From JAIROC01 sp031553535 (GTDB taxonomy: Bacteria > Bacteroidota > Bacteroidia > Bacteroidales > WCHB1-69), in NCBI GenBank assembly GCA_031553535.1, contig JAVBLM010000015.1, positions 62,001 to 126,000 on the forward strand: a DNA stretch of 64,000 bases, written 5' to 3'. The notes under the pieces were generated by a model. It saw nothing but the letters and a program-made list of their open reading frames with translations, ran no database searches and was not told the DNA's origin. This document shows positions 8,357 to 14,682 of this stretch, piece by piece. The position numbers and the translations under genes are program-made. The first letter of the stretch is position 1. The number at the start of each line of letters is the position of its first letter.

Positions 8357-8701
8357 ATGAAAAAACAGAGAAAAATAGGAATTAGATCACATGACGATCG
8401 CCGTACAGAAGATGGTATTAAAAAAAATATTGATATGCTTCGAGAATGGTTAAATGAAGATAGTGCCGAGAGCATAGGATACCCAATTACTAGTGTTAAC
8501 CTACCTGGATTTATTACTATTCCAGTATTAGATCTACTTGTTGATTTCGAAAAGATACTTAAAGAAAAAGATTTCACCGATGAAAAACATCTTCGATTCG
8601 TTCGCATGTCCGACGTAAGAAAGGCATTTATAGGACTTCCTTACGAAGAAATTCCTTTAAGCGAAATAAAAGATATTATTCCTATTGGAAGGGATAGCTA
8701 A
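8357..8701 (+). CDS. Hypothetical early protein
   Basis: A 114-residue charged soluble protein, first gene of the rightward early operon, preceded by AAGGAG at a good distance. No family is recognised. Its position just right of the divergent promoter region is where Cro-like or antirepressor proteins occur in other prophages, but it has no visible helix-turn-helix motif. Confidence 0.6.
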   Translation: MKKQRKIGIRSHDDRRTEDGIKKNIDMLREWLNEDSAESIGYPITSVNLPGFITIPVLDLLVDFEKILKEKDFTDEKHLRFVRMSDVRKAFIGLPYEEIPLSEIKDIIPIGRDS

Positions 8702-9047
8702 TAATATTACCGCAACTGCTTTAACCATTGAAAAGCAGATAGAAATATTGCTCGCTGTCCGCGAATCTTTTAAGCAAACAGCCGGACGTCCGCTAACTGT
8801 TTTTACAGGCTATAAAATGGGTTTGTGTTTTTATTTTAAAAACATTTTAGGTTGTCACATGAAAGAAATCAGCGAATATATTCCACTTTTTAATTATGAA
8901 AATGCAAAAAAGCAAGCTAATGCAAAAATGGATGAAAATAATTATTGGTGGGGTTATGAAAATTATGATTTTAAACATAGGCTTGAGTTTTTAGAATGGA
9001 TGCTTTTTGAGGTTGAAAAACAATTTAAAAAACAAATAACTATTTGA
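8685..9047 (+). CDS. Hypothetical early protein with non-ATG start
   Basis: The frame of about 120 codons has no ATG before 8818; the TTG at 8685 overlaps the previous gene by 17 bp and gives MEGIANNITATALTIEKQIEIL. A start at one of the ATT codons just after 8701 is also possible. The protein is helical, rich in aromatic residues (YWWGYENYDF), with a central GRPLTVFTGYKMGLCFYF. No family is recognised. The odd start suggests translational coupling to the upstream gene. Confidence 0.55.
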   Translation: MEGIANNITATALTIEKQIEILLAVRESFKQTAGRPLTVFTGYKMGLCFYFKNILGCHMKEISEYIPLFNYENAKKQANAKMDENNYWWGYENYDFKHRLEFLEWMLFEVEKQFKKQITI

Positions 9048-9114
9048 TAAGTCAATTGATACAACCCTGCCAACACCGTAAATAACACAATTAATAAATA
9101 AAAATTCAATAGAA

Positions 9115-9501
9115 ATGGAAAATTTGAATAAAGCAACAATTGAAAGTAATGAAAAAAAACAACAACAATTTAAAGAATTATTTTTTGATTGGTTGAATGA
9201 TTTTTTAAAAACAGATAGGAAATATCCGCTTTGTAAAACATTTTTCGAGGTTCCTTTTTGTTCTGAATTTATGAAAGATGATTTTATTAAAAAAAATCCG
9301 ATGATAAAGAAAAATTTTACTGATTATAAATTTCAAATAAATCTTATTAATTACTGTAAACATCATAAATATAAACTCTCTGAAACAGTTACATCAGGCG
9401 AAAAGAGATCCATCCGACTTATAACAATATATAGAAATAAAGAGCATTTCTTTCGACACACAAATAAAAACAAGAAAAACCATGCAAACCTATCAATATA
9501 A
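9115..9501 (+). CDS. Stand-alone copy of the primase-helicase C-terminal domain
   Basis: Residues 20-110 (KELFFDWLNDFL, FIKKNPMIKKNF, INLINYCKHHKYKL) align by eye with the last 110 residues of the element's own primase-helicase (GEMFFSWFNDYLG, FIEKCPSQKNHM, VTLYCKYYNFRL). The conserved spacing of aromatic and charged residues suggests a common DNA-binding domain, perhaps for origin recognition. The protein is 128 residues long with a basic tail. As a free copy of the targeting domain it might act as replication accessory or competitor; that is inference. Confidence 0.6.
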   Translation: MENLNKATIESNEKKQQQFKELFFDWLNDFLKTDRKYPLCKTFFEVPFCSEFMKDDFIKKNPMIKKNFTDYKFQINLINYCKHHKYKLSETVTSGEKRSIRLITIYRNKEHFFRHTNKNKKNHANLSI

Positions 9502-9709
9502 ACGCTCTTGGAAAAACCTGTTTACCGGTGCAATAGAACATGAATTTCTATTTTGCGAAATATAGGAAATTGTCTCTGATTCGAGCGTAAAGATTAAAAT
9601 TTTAGCATCCGGAAAAGAAACCATTGTGAGAAAGAAAAACATTATCGGGTTTTCTTCCCATCCTAAAATGAAAGTAAATACAAATATAAGAATGCCTTAT
9701 AAAGATTAA
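9482..9709 (+). pseudogene. Small ORF interrupted by an in-frame amber codon
   Basis: From the ATG at 9482 the frame runs 76 codons to TAA at 9707 but has a TAG at 9563-9565. Both halves look like one small beta-rich protein (FTGAIEHEFLFCEI, then EIVSDSSVKIKILASG and RKKNIIGFSSHP). Elsewhere in the element TAG is an ordinary terminal stop (for example 10513, 14488, 19470), so this is more likely a nonsense mutation or two short ORFs than amber recoding. Confidence 0.4.
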
Positions 9710-9713
9710 AGCC

Positions 9714-9866
9714 ATGTACATACTAAAGATTTACACCGACAATAACCCACAGTATCATTCAGAATACAAATTCAATACAATCATTGAGTTAAAACAGTTT
9801 GTCCGGTTATGGCCGGTATGGAAGTTTAAGCGCGTAGAAATAATTAATCTCAATGAAGACAATTAA
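9714..9866 (+). CDS. Small hypothetical protein (50 aa)
   Basis: An ATG at 9714 follows the previous stop by 4 bp and encodes a compact protein beginning MYILKIYTDNN and containing FVRLWPVWKFKRVEI, which looks like a small alpha/beta domain. It sits in a run of tiny co-oriented early genes. No family is recognised. Confidence 0.5.
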   Translation: MYILKIYTDNNPQYHSEYKFNTIIELKQFVRLWPVWKFKRVEIINLNEDN

Positions 9867-9880
9867 AAACATAAAAAGTA

Positions 9881-10102
9881 ATGATTACAAAAACTTATTT
9901 TCTATCCGGTAAAAAATTCAAAGAGCCTTATTTTAATATCACAATGAAATATTGCATGTTAACAAACGACATTGTTACGCTCAATACAATCAACAATAGA
10001 ATTTTACGAATAAATTCTATCACAGAAACCGGAGTTATTTTGTCGGGAAACCTTCACGGAAAAACCGCTTTTTATTTCAATGAATTAAAAATTGTAGAAT
10101 AA
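9881..10102 (+). CDS. Small hypothetical early protein (73 aa)
   Basis: A short beta-strand-rich protein (KYCMLTNDIVTLNTINNRIL, then INSITETGVILSG). The alternation of hydrophobic residues suggests a small barrel. It has no recognised family and lies in the early operon between other small genes. Confidence 0.5.
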   Translation: MITKTYFLSGKKFKEPYFNITMKYCMLTNDIVTLNTINNRILRINSITETGVILSGNLHGKTAFYFNELKIVE

Positions 10103-10116
10103 TAAAACTAAGTATC

Positions 10117-10344
10117 ATGCACCAATACATATTAACGAAAGAAGCTATTAAAGTTCTCAAACAACAAAAATCGGTTGTTGAACTTATGAATCTATTCAAT
10201 TGCATCAATAGCAGGACAATTGCAAAGTATATTAAAGAAGAAAATCATCCCAGTGGGAAACTACTCAATGTAAATGTTCGGCAGATTATTATTGCCAATT
10301 CCGGTTTAACTGATGAATCCGAAATCTACAAACGCTATGAATAG
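10117..10344 (+). CDS. Small hypothetical early protein (75 aa), possible DNA-binding
   Basis: The protein is mostly helical: LTKEAIKVLKQQ, VVELMNLF, then NSRTIAKYIKEE, which could be a recognition helix. The HTH reading is tentative. Its stop overlaps the ATG of the next gene at 10337, so the two are probably translationally coupled. Confidence 0.5.
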   Translation: MHQYILTKEAIKVLKQQKSVVELMNLFNCINSRTIAKYIKEENHPSGKLLNVNVRQIIIANSGLTDESEIYKRYE

Positions 10345-10513
10345 TGAATTATGCGAATATTACAATCTCATCGATCGGTATAAAAGATATTCTTTTAGGA
10401 TAAAAATAATGAGAGAAATGGAATGGAGCGAGAGAAAATTTTACCGGATTTTAAAAGGTCAGGAAATTTCAAAAGCTGAAAAAGAAAAAGTTAAACAATT
10501 AATAAAAAATTAG
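10337..10513 (+). CDS. Small hypothetical early protein (58 aa), HTH-like
   Basis: I prefer the ATG at 10337, which overlaps the upstream stop, over an upstream in-frame ATG at 10313. The product is helical and basic, with MEWSERKFYRILKG followed by SKAEKEKVKQL, resembling a small helix-turn-helix. No family is recognised. Confidence 0.5.
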   Translation: MNSELCEYYNLIDRYKRYSFRIKIMREMEWSERKFYRILKGQEISKAEKEKVKQLIKN

Positions 10514-10515
10514 TT

Positions 10516-10701
10516 ATGGAAATTATTAAAGAAGGTAAAATCCAAATAAAATTTGAATGCAATGAATGTGGTTGTATTTTTAAAGTAGATAAATCAGAAT
10601 GCAAAATTGAAGATGTTAAAGATAATTGTGGTATAAGCTGGGCTACTTGGGCTTATTATCATTGTCCAACTTGTAAGAAATTATTACACAAATCAATATA
10701 A
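10516..10701 (+). CDS. Small zinc-ribbon protein
   Basis: The 61-residue protein has two CxxC-type knuckles, CNECGC near residue 15 and CPTCKK near residue 53, plus two intervening cysteines. This is the layout of a zinc ribbon of about 40 residues. Such proteins in phages bind nucleic acid or act as adaptors; the specific role is unknown. It lies directly before the three retroelement target genes. Confidence 0.55.
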   Translation: MEIIKEGKIQIKFECNECGCIFKVDKSECKIEDVKDNCGISWATWAYYHCPTCKKLLHKSI

Positions 10702-10721
10702 ACACTTAAAAATCAATAAAC

Positions 10722-11129
10722 ATGAATACTAAAAAAGAAAAGAAAGTAGGTATCAAAGAAAGAATTAAATCTTTCGAAGATGCAATGAAAGCAACCGGAA
10801 GGCCTGATGTGCCTGATTTTTCAAACTTACCAGAAGACATTAGAAAGTATTTTATTGCTCAATATAAAATGCTTGTAATTACAGAGGCTTTAAATGAAGG
10901 ATGGAATGCAGACTGGAACAATTATAGCGAATATAAGTACTTTCCATACTTCTACCATAATTCCAGCTCCCCGTCGGGGTTCGCTTTCTGTGATTCGAAT
11001 TACGGTAGTACGGGTGCGCCTGCGGGCGGCGGGTCTCGCCTTTGCTATAAAACGAGAGCTTTGTCGGATTATTCAGGGAAACAATTTATTGACATTTGGA
11101 ATGATATCCTACTGAAGGTTTCGCTTTAA
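10722..11129 (+). CDS. DGR target protein 1 (variable protein)
   Basis: A 135-residue protein with a helical N-terminal domain (FEDAMKATGRPDVPDFSNLPEDI, ITEALNEGWNADW) and a C-terminal variable region. The latter opens with SPSGFAF, contains the hypervariable CDSNYGSTGAPAGGG, and ends with GSRL and the constant tail SDYSGKQFIDIWNDILL. The variable DNA (10963-11041) is a mutated copy of the template at 12098-12176. The same architecture recurs in the next two genes, and I recall similar GSRL...YAGKQF proteins as retroelement targets in gut Bacteroidales phages. No signal peptide or membrane segment is present. It is probably a ligand-binding display protein; whether it is on the virion is not shown. 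Confidence 0.85.
   Translation: MNTKKEKKVGIKERIKSFEDAMKATGRPDVPDFSNLPEDIRKYFIAQYKMLVITEALNEGWNADWNNYSEYKYFPYFYHNSSSPSGFAFCDSNYGSTGAPAGGGSRLCYKTRALSDYSGKQFIDIWNDILLKVSL
10963..11041 (+). repeat. DGR variable repeat VR1
   Basis: The 79 bp align without gaps to the template repeat. By my count they differ at nine positions, every one an adenine in the template (A to T, G or C). The flanking GC-rich ends, CCCCGTCGGGG at the 5' side and GCGGGTCTCG at the 3' side, are unchanged. Confidence 0.93.
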
Positions 11130-11161
11130 AAATAATTGAACAAATAATAAATAATTAAGTC

Positions 11162-11650
11162 ATGAGCAATAAAAAGAAACCATTTAAAATGACAGGCGCT
11201 ACCGCTAGAAAGCTGTATAGAACAATGCCTGAACTTAAAGAAGCTCTTGAAGAATCCTATGGAAAAGAATTCTTCCAACAGGATTTAACAAAGGTAATAA
11301 ACAATTTTGAAGATGTTCTTGAAGTAACAGGCAGACCTGATGTGCCTGCCTTTTCTGATCTCCCTGAAGATTTAAGAGACCACTTTCAAAAGTATTACAG
11401 AGTAATAGCTATCGTAGAGGCATTTAATCAAGGAGAGAAAATGAACATTTACGATAAAAATGTTTCCAGATACTATCCATATTTTAGAACAAACGGCTCC
11501 CCGTCGGGGTTCGCTTTCGGTGGTTCGTGTTACGGTGATGCGAGTGCGACTGCGGGCAGCGGGTCTCGCCTTTCGCTCCGGGAATCAAAATATTCAGATT
11601 ACATGGGAAAGAACTTCAAGCAAATTATTCAAGAATATCTTGAATCTTAA
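11162..11650 (+). CDS. DGR target protein 2 (variable protein)
   Basis: A 162-residue paralogue of the preceding gene with an extra N-terminal segment (KMTGATARKLYRTMPELKEALEESYGKEFF). It then has the shared FEDVLEVTGRPDVPAFSDLPEDL helix-rich domain and the variable segment GGSCYGDASATAGSG between SPSGFAF and GSRL. The constant tail reads YSDYMGKNFKQIIQEYL. The extra segment may confer a different partner or location. It is 32 bp downstream of target 1, in the same operon. Confidence 0.85.
   Translation: MSNKKKPFKMTGATARKLYRTMPELKEALEESYGKEFFQQDLTKVINNFEDVLEVTGRPDVPAFSDLPEDLRDHFQKYYRVIAIVEAFNQGEKMNIYDKNVSRYYPYFRTNGSPSGFAFGGSCYGDASATAGSGSRLSLRESKYSDYMGKNFKQIIQEYLES
11496..11571 (+). repeat. 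DGR variable repeat VR2
   Basis: This copy aligns without gaps to the template. By my count it differs at ten positions in the core, all template adenines. It carries the most replacements of the three. Confidence 0.93.
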
Positions 11651-11675
11651 TTAATAATATTTAAAAATCATAGCG

Positions 11676-12071
11676 ATGAAAAATTTAAAAGAACAATTAG
11701 AAAAAAGAATTCCAACAATTGAGGCTGCCTATAAAGAAACAGGACGACCACAAATTGACTTCAGTATTTACCCTGAAGATTTACGGGTAAACCGCAAGTC
11801 AGAGTATGACGCTATTATACTTGTTGAAGCTGCTCGTAAAATAGAACGTGAAAATGGTTCCGGAGAAATTGACTGGGATAATGGAAGTCAACCGAAATGG
11901 CGCCCATGGTTTTGGATGTCCCCGTCGGGGTTCGCTTTCAGTGTTTCGGATTACGTTTATACGGGTGCGACTGCGGGCGGCGGGTCTCGCCTCCGAGTTT
12001 TAAGCAAAGAAACTTCGGATTATCTTGGGAAAAACTTCCTTGAAATGTGGAAAAATGTACAACTGAAATAA
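11676..12071 (+). CDS. DGR target protein 3 (variable protein)
   Basis: A 131-residue paralogue with IEAAYKETGRPQIDFSIYPEDL, VEAARKIERENG, the aromatic KWRPWFWM strand just before the variable segment, the variable SVSDYVYTGATAGGG, and the tail TSDYLGKNFLEMWKNV. It is the target nearest to the template repeat (26 bp from its stop to the template start). Having three targets fed by one template implies three-way diversification. Confidence 0.85.
   Translation: MKNLKEQLEKRIPTIEAAYKETGRPQIDFSIYPEDLRVNRKSEYDAIILVEAARKIERENGSGEIDWDNGSQPKWRPWFWMSPSGFAFSVSDYVYTGATAGGGSRLRVLSKETSDYLGKNFLEMWKNVQLK
11919..11992 (+). repeat. DGR variable repeat VR3
   Basis: This copy aligns without gaps to the template from CCCC onward. 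By my count it differs at nine positions, all template adenines. The 5' homology begins a few bases later than in VR1. Confidence 0.93.
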
Positions 12072-12097
12072 ACTAAAAAGGTTGTCTGTCTTTTGAG

Positions 12098-12176
12098 CCA
12101 GCTCCCCGTCGGGGTTCGCTTTCAATGATTCGAATTACGATAATACGAATGCGACTGCGGGCAGCGGGTCTCGACT
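12098..12176 (+). ncRNA. DGR template repeat (TR)
   Basis: The non-coding 79-bp template sits between the third target gene and the reverse transcriptase. It is adenine-rich exactly where the variable repeats diverge; read in the targets' frame, many codons are AAT-, GAT- or ACG-type, whose adenine replacement gives many amino acids and no stop codons. It is bounded by CCCCGTCGGGG and GCGGGTCTCG. All three VRs share one fixed difference near the 3' end (A at 12174 is C in each VR), a position where initiation sequences of VR and TR normally differ. Confidence 0.92.
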
Positions 12177-12281
12177 ATATTTCAAGAAAATTCAAAGGCA
12201 GAAACCCCGCCTCTTGGCGAAAAATAACAATTCAAAAGGTGCTGGTAGGAAAACCGAACGCTCCGATAAGAAAATAAAGGC

Positions 12282-13268
12282 ATGAAGCGAATAAACCATT
12301 TATACGACAAAATTTGCGATATGGATAATTTGAATTTAGCGTATCGCAAAGCAAGAAAAGGAAAAAGTAAACAACTTGGAATTCAATGTTTTGAAAAAAA
12401 ATTAGATGAAAATATAAAGCAGATATACAGTGAAATGATTGCAGGGACATATAAAACATCGGAATATAGCGTATTTACGATTTACGATCCAAAAGAAAGG
12501 AAAATTTATAGTTTGCCTTTCCGGGATCGTGTTGTTCATCACGCAATCATGAATATACTTGAGCCGGTATGGACGTCTGTTTTCATTTCTCATACCTATT
12601 CTTGTATTAAAGGGAAAGGCATTCATGGTGTTGTAAAACATTTGAAACGGGATTTAAAAGACATTGAAAATACAAAGTATTGTTTAAAATTCGACATACG
12701 GAAATTTTATCCTTCTATTGACCATGAAGTATTGAAGTCCATTATCCGGAAGAAAATTAAAGATAACAAACTCTTGAATCTTCTTGATGAAATTATTGAT
12801 TCGGCACCGGGAGTTCCTATTGGTAATTACCTTTCACAGTTCTTTGCAAATTTGTATTTATCCTACTTTGACCACTGGATAAAAGAAGATAAGCAAGTAA
12901 AGTATTATTATAGGTATGCAGATGATATTGTTATATTATCATCAAATAAGCCTTATTTACATGTTTTATTTAACGACATTAAGAATTATCTAACAGATCA
13001 TTTAAAACTTCAAATAAAACAAAACTATCAAGTATTTCCGGTAGAGAAAAGGGGTATTGACTTTGTTGGCTATGTGTTTTATCATACTCATATCTTGATG
13101 AGAAAAAACATCAAGAAAAATTTCTGCCGGAAAGTAGCAAAACTAAATAAGAAGTCCATCACCGCAAAAGAATATAAACAGATTATTTCTCCTTGGCTTG
13201 GTTGGGGCAAACATTGTAATTCAAAAAACTTACTCAAAAAAGTAATTAAACGTGACTCGGTTCTCTGA
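12282..13268 (+). CDS. Diversity-generating retroelement reverse transcriptase
   Basis: A 328-residue reverse transcriptase. It has the first catalytic aspartate in FDIRKFYPSID (about residues 137-147), motif 4 as IGNYLSQ (about 180-186), and YADD (about 212-215). The GxxxSQ form of motif 4, in place of the QGxxxSP of group II intron and retron enzymes, marks the DGR class. There is no maturase or endonuclease domain. The template lies about 105 bp upstream and the enzyme copies its RNA with errors at adenines before the cDNA replaces a VR. The next gene overlaps its 3' end. Confidence 0.93.
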   Translation: MKRINHLYDKICDMDNLNLAYRKARKGKSKQLGIQCFEKKLDENIKQIYSEMIAGTYKTSEYSVFTIYDPKERKIYSLPFRDRVVHHAIMNILEPVWTSVFISHTYSCIKGKGIHGVVKHLKRDLKDIENTKYCLKFDIRKFYPSIDHEVLKSIIRKKIKDNKLLNLLDEIIDSAPGVPIGNYLSQFFANLYLSYFDHWIKEDKQVKYYYRYADDIVILSSNKPYLHVLFNDIKNYLTDHLKLQIKQNYQVFPVEKRGIDFVGYVFYHTHILMRKNIKKNFCRKVAKLNKKSITAKEYKQIISPWLGWGKHCNSKNLLKKVIKRDSVL

Positions 13269-13569
13269 TTTAGGCATTGATATAAAGGATAATAAAAACA
13301 TCTTTCAAGTACCTGTTATTTCAATTTCGGAAATAATTAACTGTGAAATAGAGATAATTGATTTTGAACCCGGAATAAAAACGAAATATGGGGATGATAG
13401 ATTCATTGTCAAAATCAAATACGAAGGAAAAGAACGAAAATTCTTCACTAATGCAGCCCCGATAAAGGAAGCATTGGAAAAAGTATCAAGATCAGATTTC
13501 CCATTTATAACGATAATAAAACAGAAAAGTTTCGGAAGTGGGAGCGGTAAAACATTTCAATTAACATAA
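13252..13569 (+). CDS. Hypothetical protein overlapping the RT gene
   Basis: A GTG at 13252 gives a 105-residue protein overlapping the reverse transcriptase by 17 bp. It looks beta-rich (IINCEIEIIDFEPGI, DRFIVKIKYEGKERKFFTNAAPI, FITIIKQKSFG), like small phage single-strand-binding or OB-fold proteins, but I cannot assign it. It is not an Avd-type accessory protein, which is an all-helical bundle. Coupling to the RT makes a role with cDNA or replication possible. Confidence 0.6.
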   Translation: MTRFSDLGIDIKDNKNIFQVPVISISEIINCEIEIIDFEPGIKTKYGDDRFIVKIKYEGKERKFFTNAAPIKEALEKVSRSDFPFITIIKQKSFGSGSGKTFQLT

Positions 13570-13591
13570 ATAACAATAAGAATAATTTATC

Positions 13592-13885
13592 ATGAAAAAA
13601 TTTAAAATTGATAAGAATTTTAAGCCTAAATATAAATATCACTTTGATTATATTACCAAGAAGGCAACAAAACAAGAACTTAAAAAATTAAATGTAGGTG
13701 TTTTTGCAGTCGAAAACGGGAAAACGCTTTATTTATTCCCTAGCGATTGGTACGATTTTATACCTGAAAACTATCCAATAATTGATATTTTTGACAAGAA
13801 GAAACTATTTAAAAAGGGAAAATCCGACAACGATAGACGTTATGGTTGTTTGCCTTATGGTTTTATCCGGGAACAAAATTTTTAA
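13592..13885 (+). CDS. Hypothetical protein (97 aa)
   Basis: A basic, aromatic-rich protein (KYKYHFDYITKKATKQELKK, TLYLFPSDWYDFIPENYPIIDIF, YGCLPYGFI). No family is recognised. It is the last gene before a structured non-coding stretch, 23 bp after the previous gene. Confidence 0.55.
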   Translation: MKKFKIDKNFKPKYKYHFDYITKKATKQELKKLNVGVFAVENGKTLYLFPSDWYDFIPENYPIIDIFDKKKLFKKGKSDNDRRYGCLPYGFIREQNF

Positions 13886-13921
13886 TTTTTTTCTTCTTTT
13901 TATGCCTACATTTAAAAAAAT

Positions 13922-14101
13922 ATTGCATCTTTGCAGCGTCAAAAGAAATTCTGGGGACGTTAATACGTCCGACACTGCGTTTGGGCTTTTTTTATGCCCG
14001 GATGCAATCAATATACGGCGCTTAACCCCGTGCTATGATTGTAATGATTATGGCAAAGTCCTCAGAAAACTTTTGACAACGGGAAGTGGGCGCCGTTTTT
14101 T
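13922..14101 (+). ncRNA. Candidate structured RNA ending in an intrinsic terminator
   Basis: Several nested stems can be drawn. ATTGCATC (13922-13929) pairs with GATGCAAT (14001-14008), enclosing GGACGT/ACGTCC (13955-13970) and GGGC/GCCC (13983-13999). A second block has ACGGCGC (14015-14021) with GCGCCGT (14090-14096) and, inside it, CCCGT (14027-14031) with ACGGG (14079-14083), followed by TTTTTT. The layout fits a small RNA of about 180 nt or a leader with a terminator before the gene at 14132. I do not recognise a known RNA family. Confidence 0.45.
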
Positions 14102-14131
14102 CTGTCCAAAAACGTCAAATATTTCTGAGAT

Positions 14132-14488
14132 ATGAGTAAAAAAGAAAAGTCGTACACTTGTACGCAAAGCAGAGCCTTTAAACGGCTTAGCCAGTGCAAA
14201 AAAGAGGAGTTAATATTGATGCTTCTCAATCGCAAAAGCCCTTCCATTTGTCCGCATTACCGAAATCCGCTAATCGGAATGAAAGTAGTTTACAATCAAA
14301 AATACATGAAAAAAGGTGTTTGGAAAGACGAAATCAAAACCAAAATTCCCGAATGCGGTTATTTCGAAATAACGGATGTGCTGTTTATGGGCGGTGCTGG
14401 TATTTTGGTCAAGCTCGATGCCGGTATTCATTCCACGTGGGAACTGAATCTTAATTGGCTTGAACCATATACAGAAGAAAACCAGTAG
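14132..14488 (+). CDS. Hypothetical protein (118 aa)
   Basis: A basic protein with KKEKSYTCTQSRAFKRLSQCKKEELILMLL, then CPHYRNPLIGMKVVYN and a beta-rich C-terminal half (GYFEITDVLFMGGAGILVKLDAG, STWELNLNWLEPY). No family is recognised. It lies directly after the structured RNA candidate and before the replication gene. Confidence 0.55.
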   Translation: MSKKEKSYTCTQSRAFKRLSQCKKEELILMLLNRKSPSICPHYRNPLIGMKVVYNQKYMKKGVWKDEIKTKIPECGYFEITDVLFMGGAGILVKLDAGIHSTWELNLNWLEPYTEENQ

Positions 14489-14511
14489 TTAACATTTTTA
14501 AATTAAATATT

Positions 14512-14682
14512 ATGAAGACGGAATATGACTTGCTGGTACAGATATCAGAAAACACAGATGATGTTTACCTGTGTAATATTTTAAAAATAATAATTGCTTC
14601 AGAAATGGAGGATCAGCATGATTTCCCGATATCCCGAATTAAAAAAACACATAAAATTCTAACAACATGTCAAATCATATAG
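14512..14682 (+). CDS. Small hypothetical protein (56 aa) overlapping primase-helicase
   Basis: An ATG at 14512 opens a 56-codon frame (MKTEYDLLVQISENTDDVYL...) whose end overlaps the start of the primase-helicase by 16 bp. The overlap suggests translational coupling. No family is recognised. Confidence 0.45.
   Translation: MKTEYDLLVQISENTDDVYLCNILKIIIASEMEDQHDFPISRIKKTHKILTTCQII

Noticed and set aside
9563..9565. Amber recoding in the element
   Set aside because: Several intact genes of the element end in TAG, and no suppressor tRNA is seen in the window.
10894..11654. Alternative-frame ORFs across VR1 and VR2 (10894-11115, 11460-11654)
   Set aside because: They are produced by the repeated GC-rich segments; the target-protein frames have conserved N- and C-terminal domains and the VR substitutions make sense only in them.
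12282..13268. Group II intron or retron reverse transcriptase
   Set aside because: Motif 4 is GNYLSQ, there is no maturase or endonuclease domain, and a template with three adenine-mutated variable repeats adjoins it.
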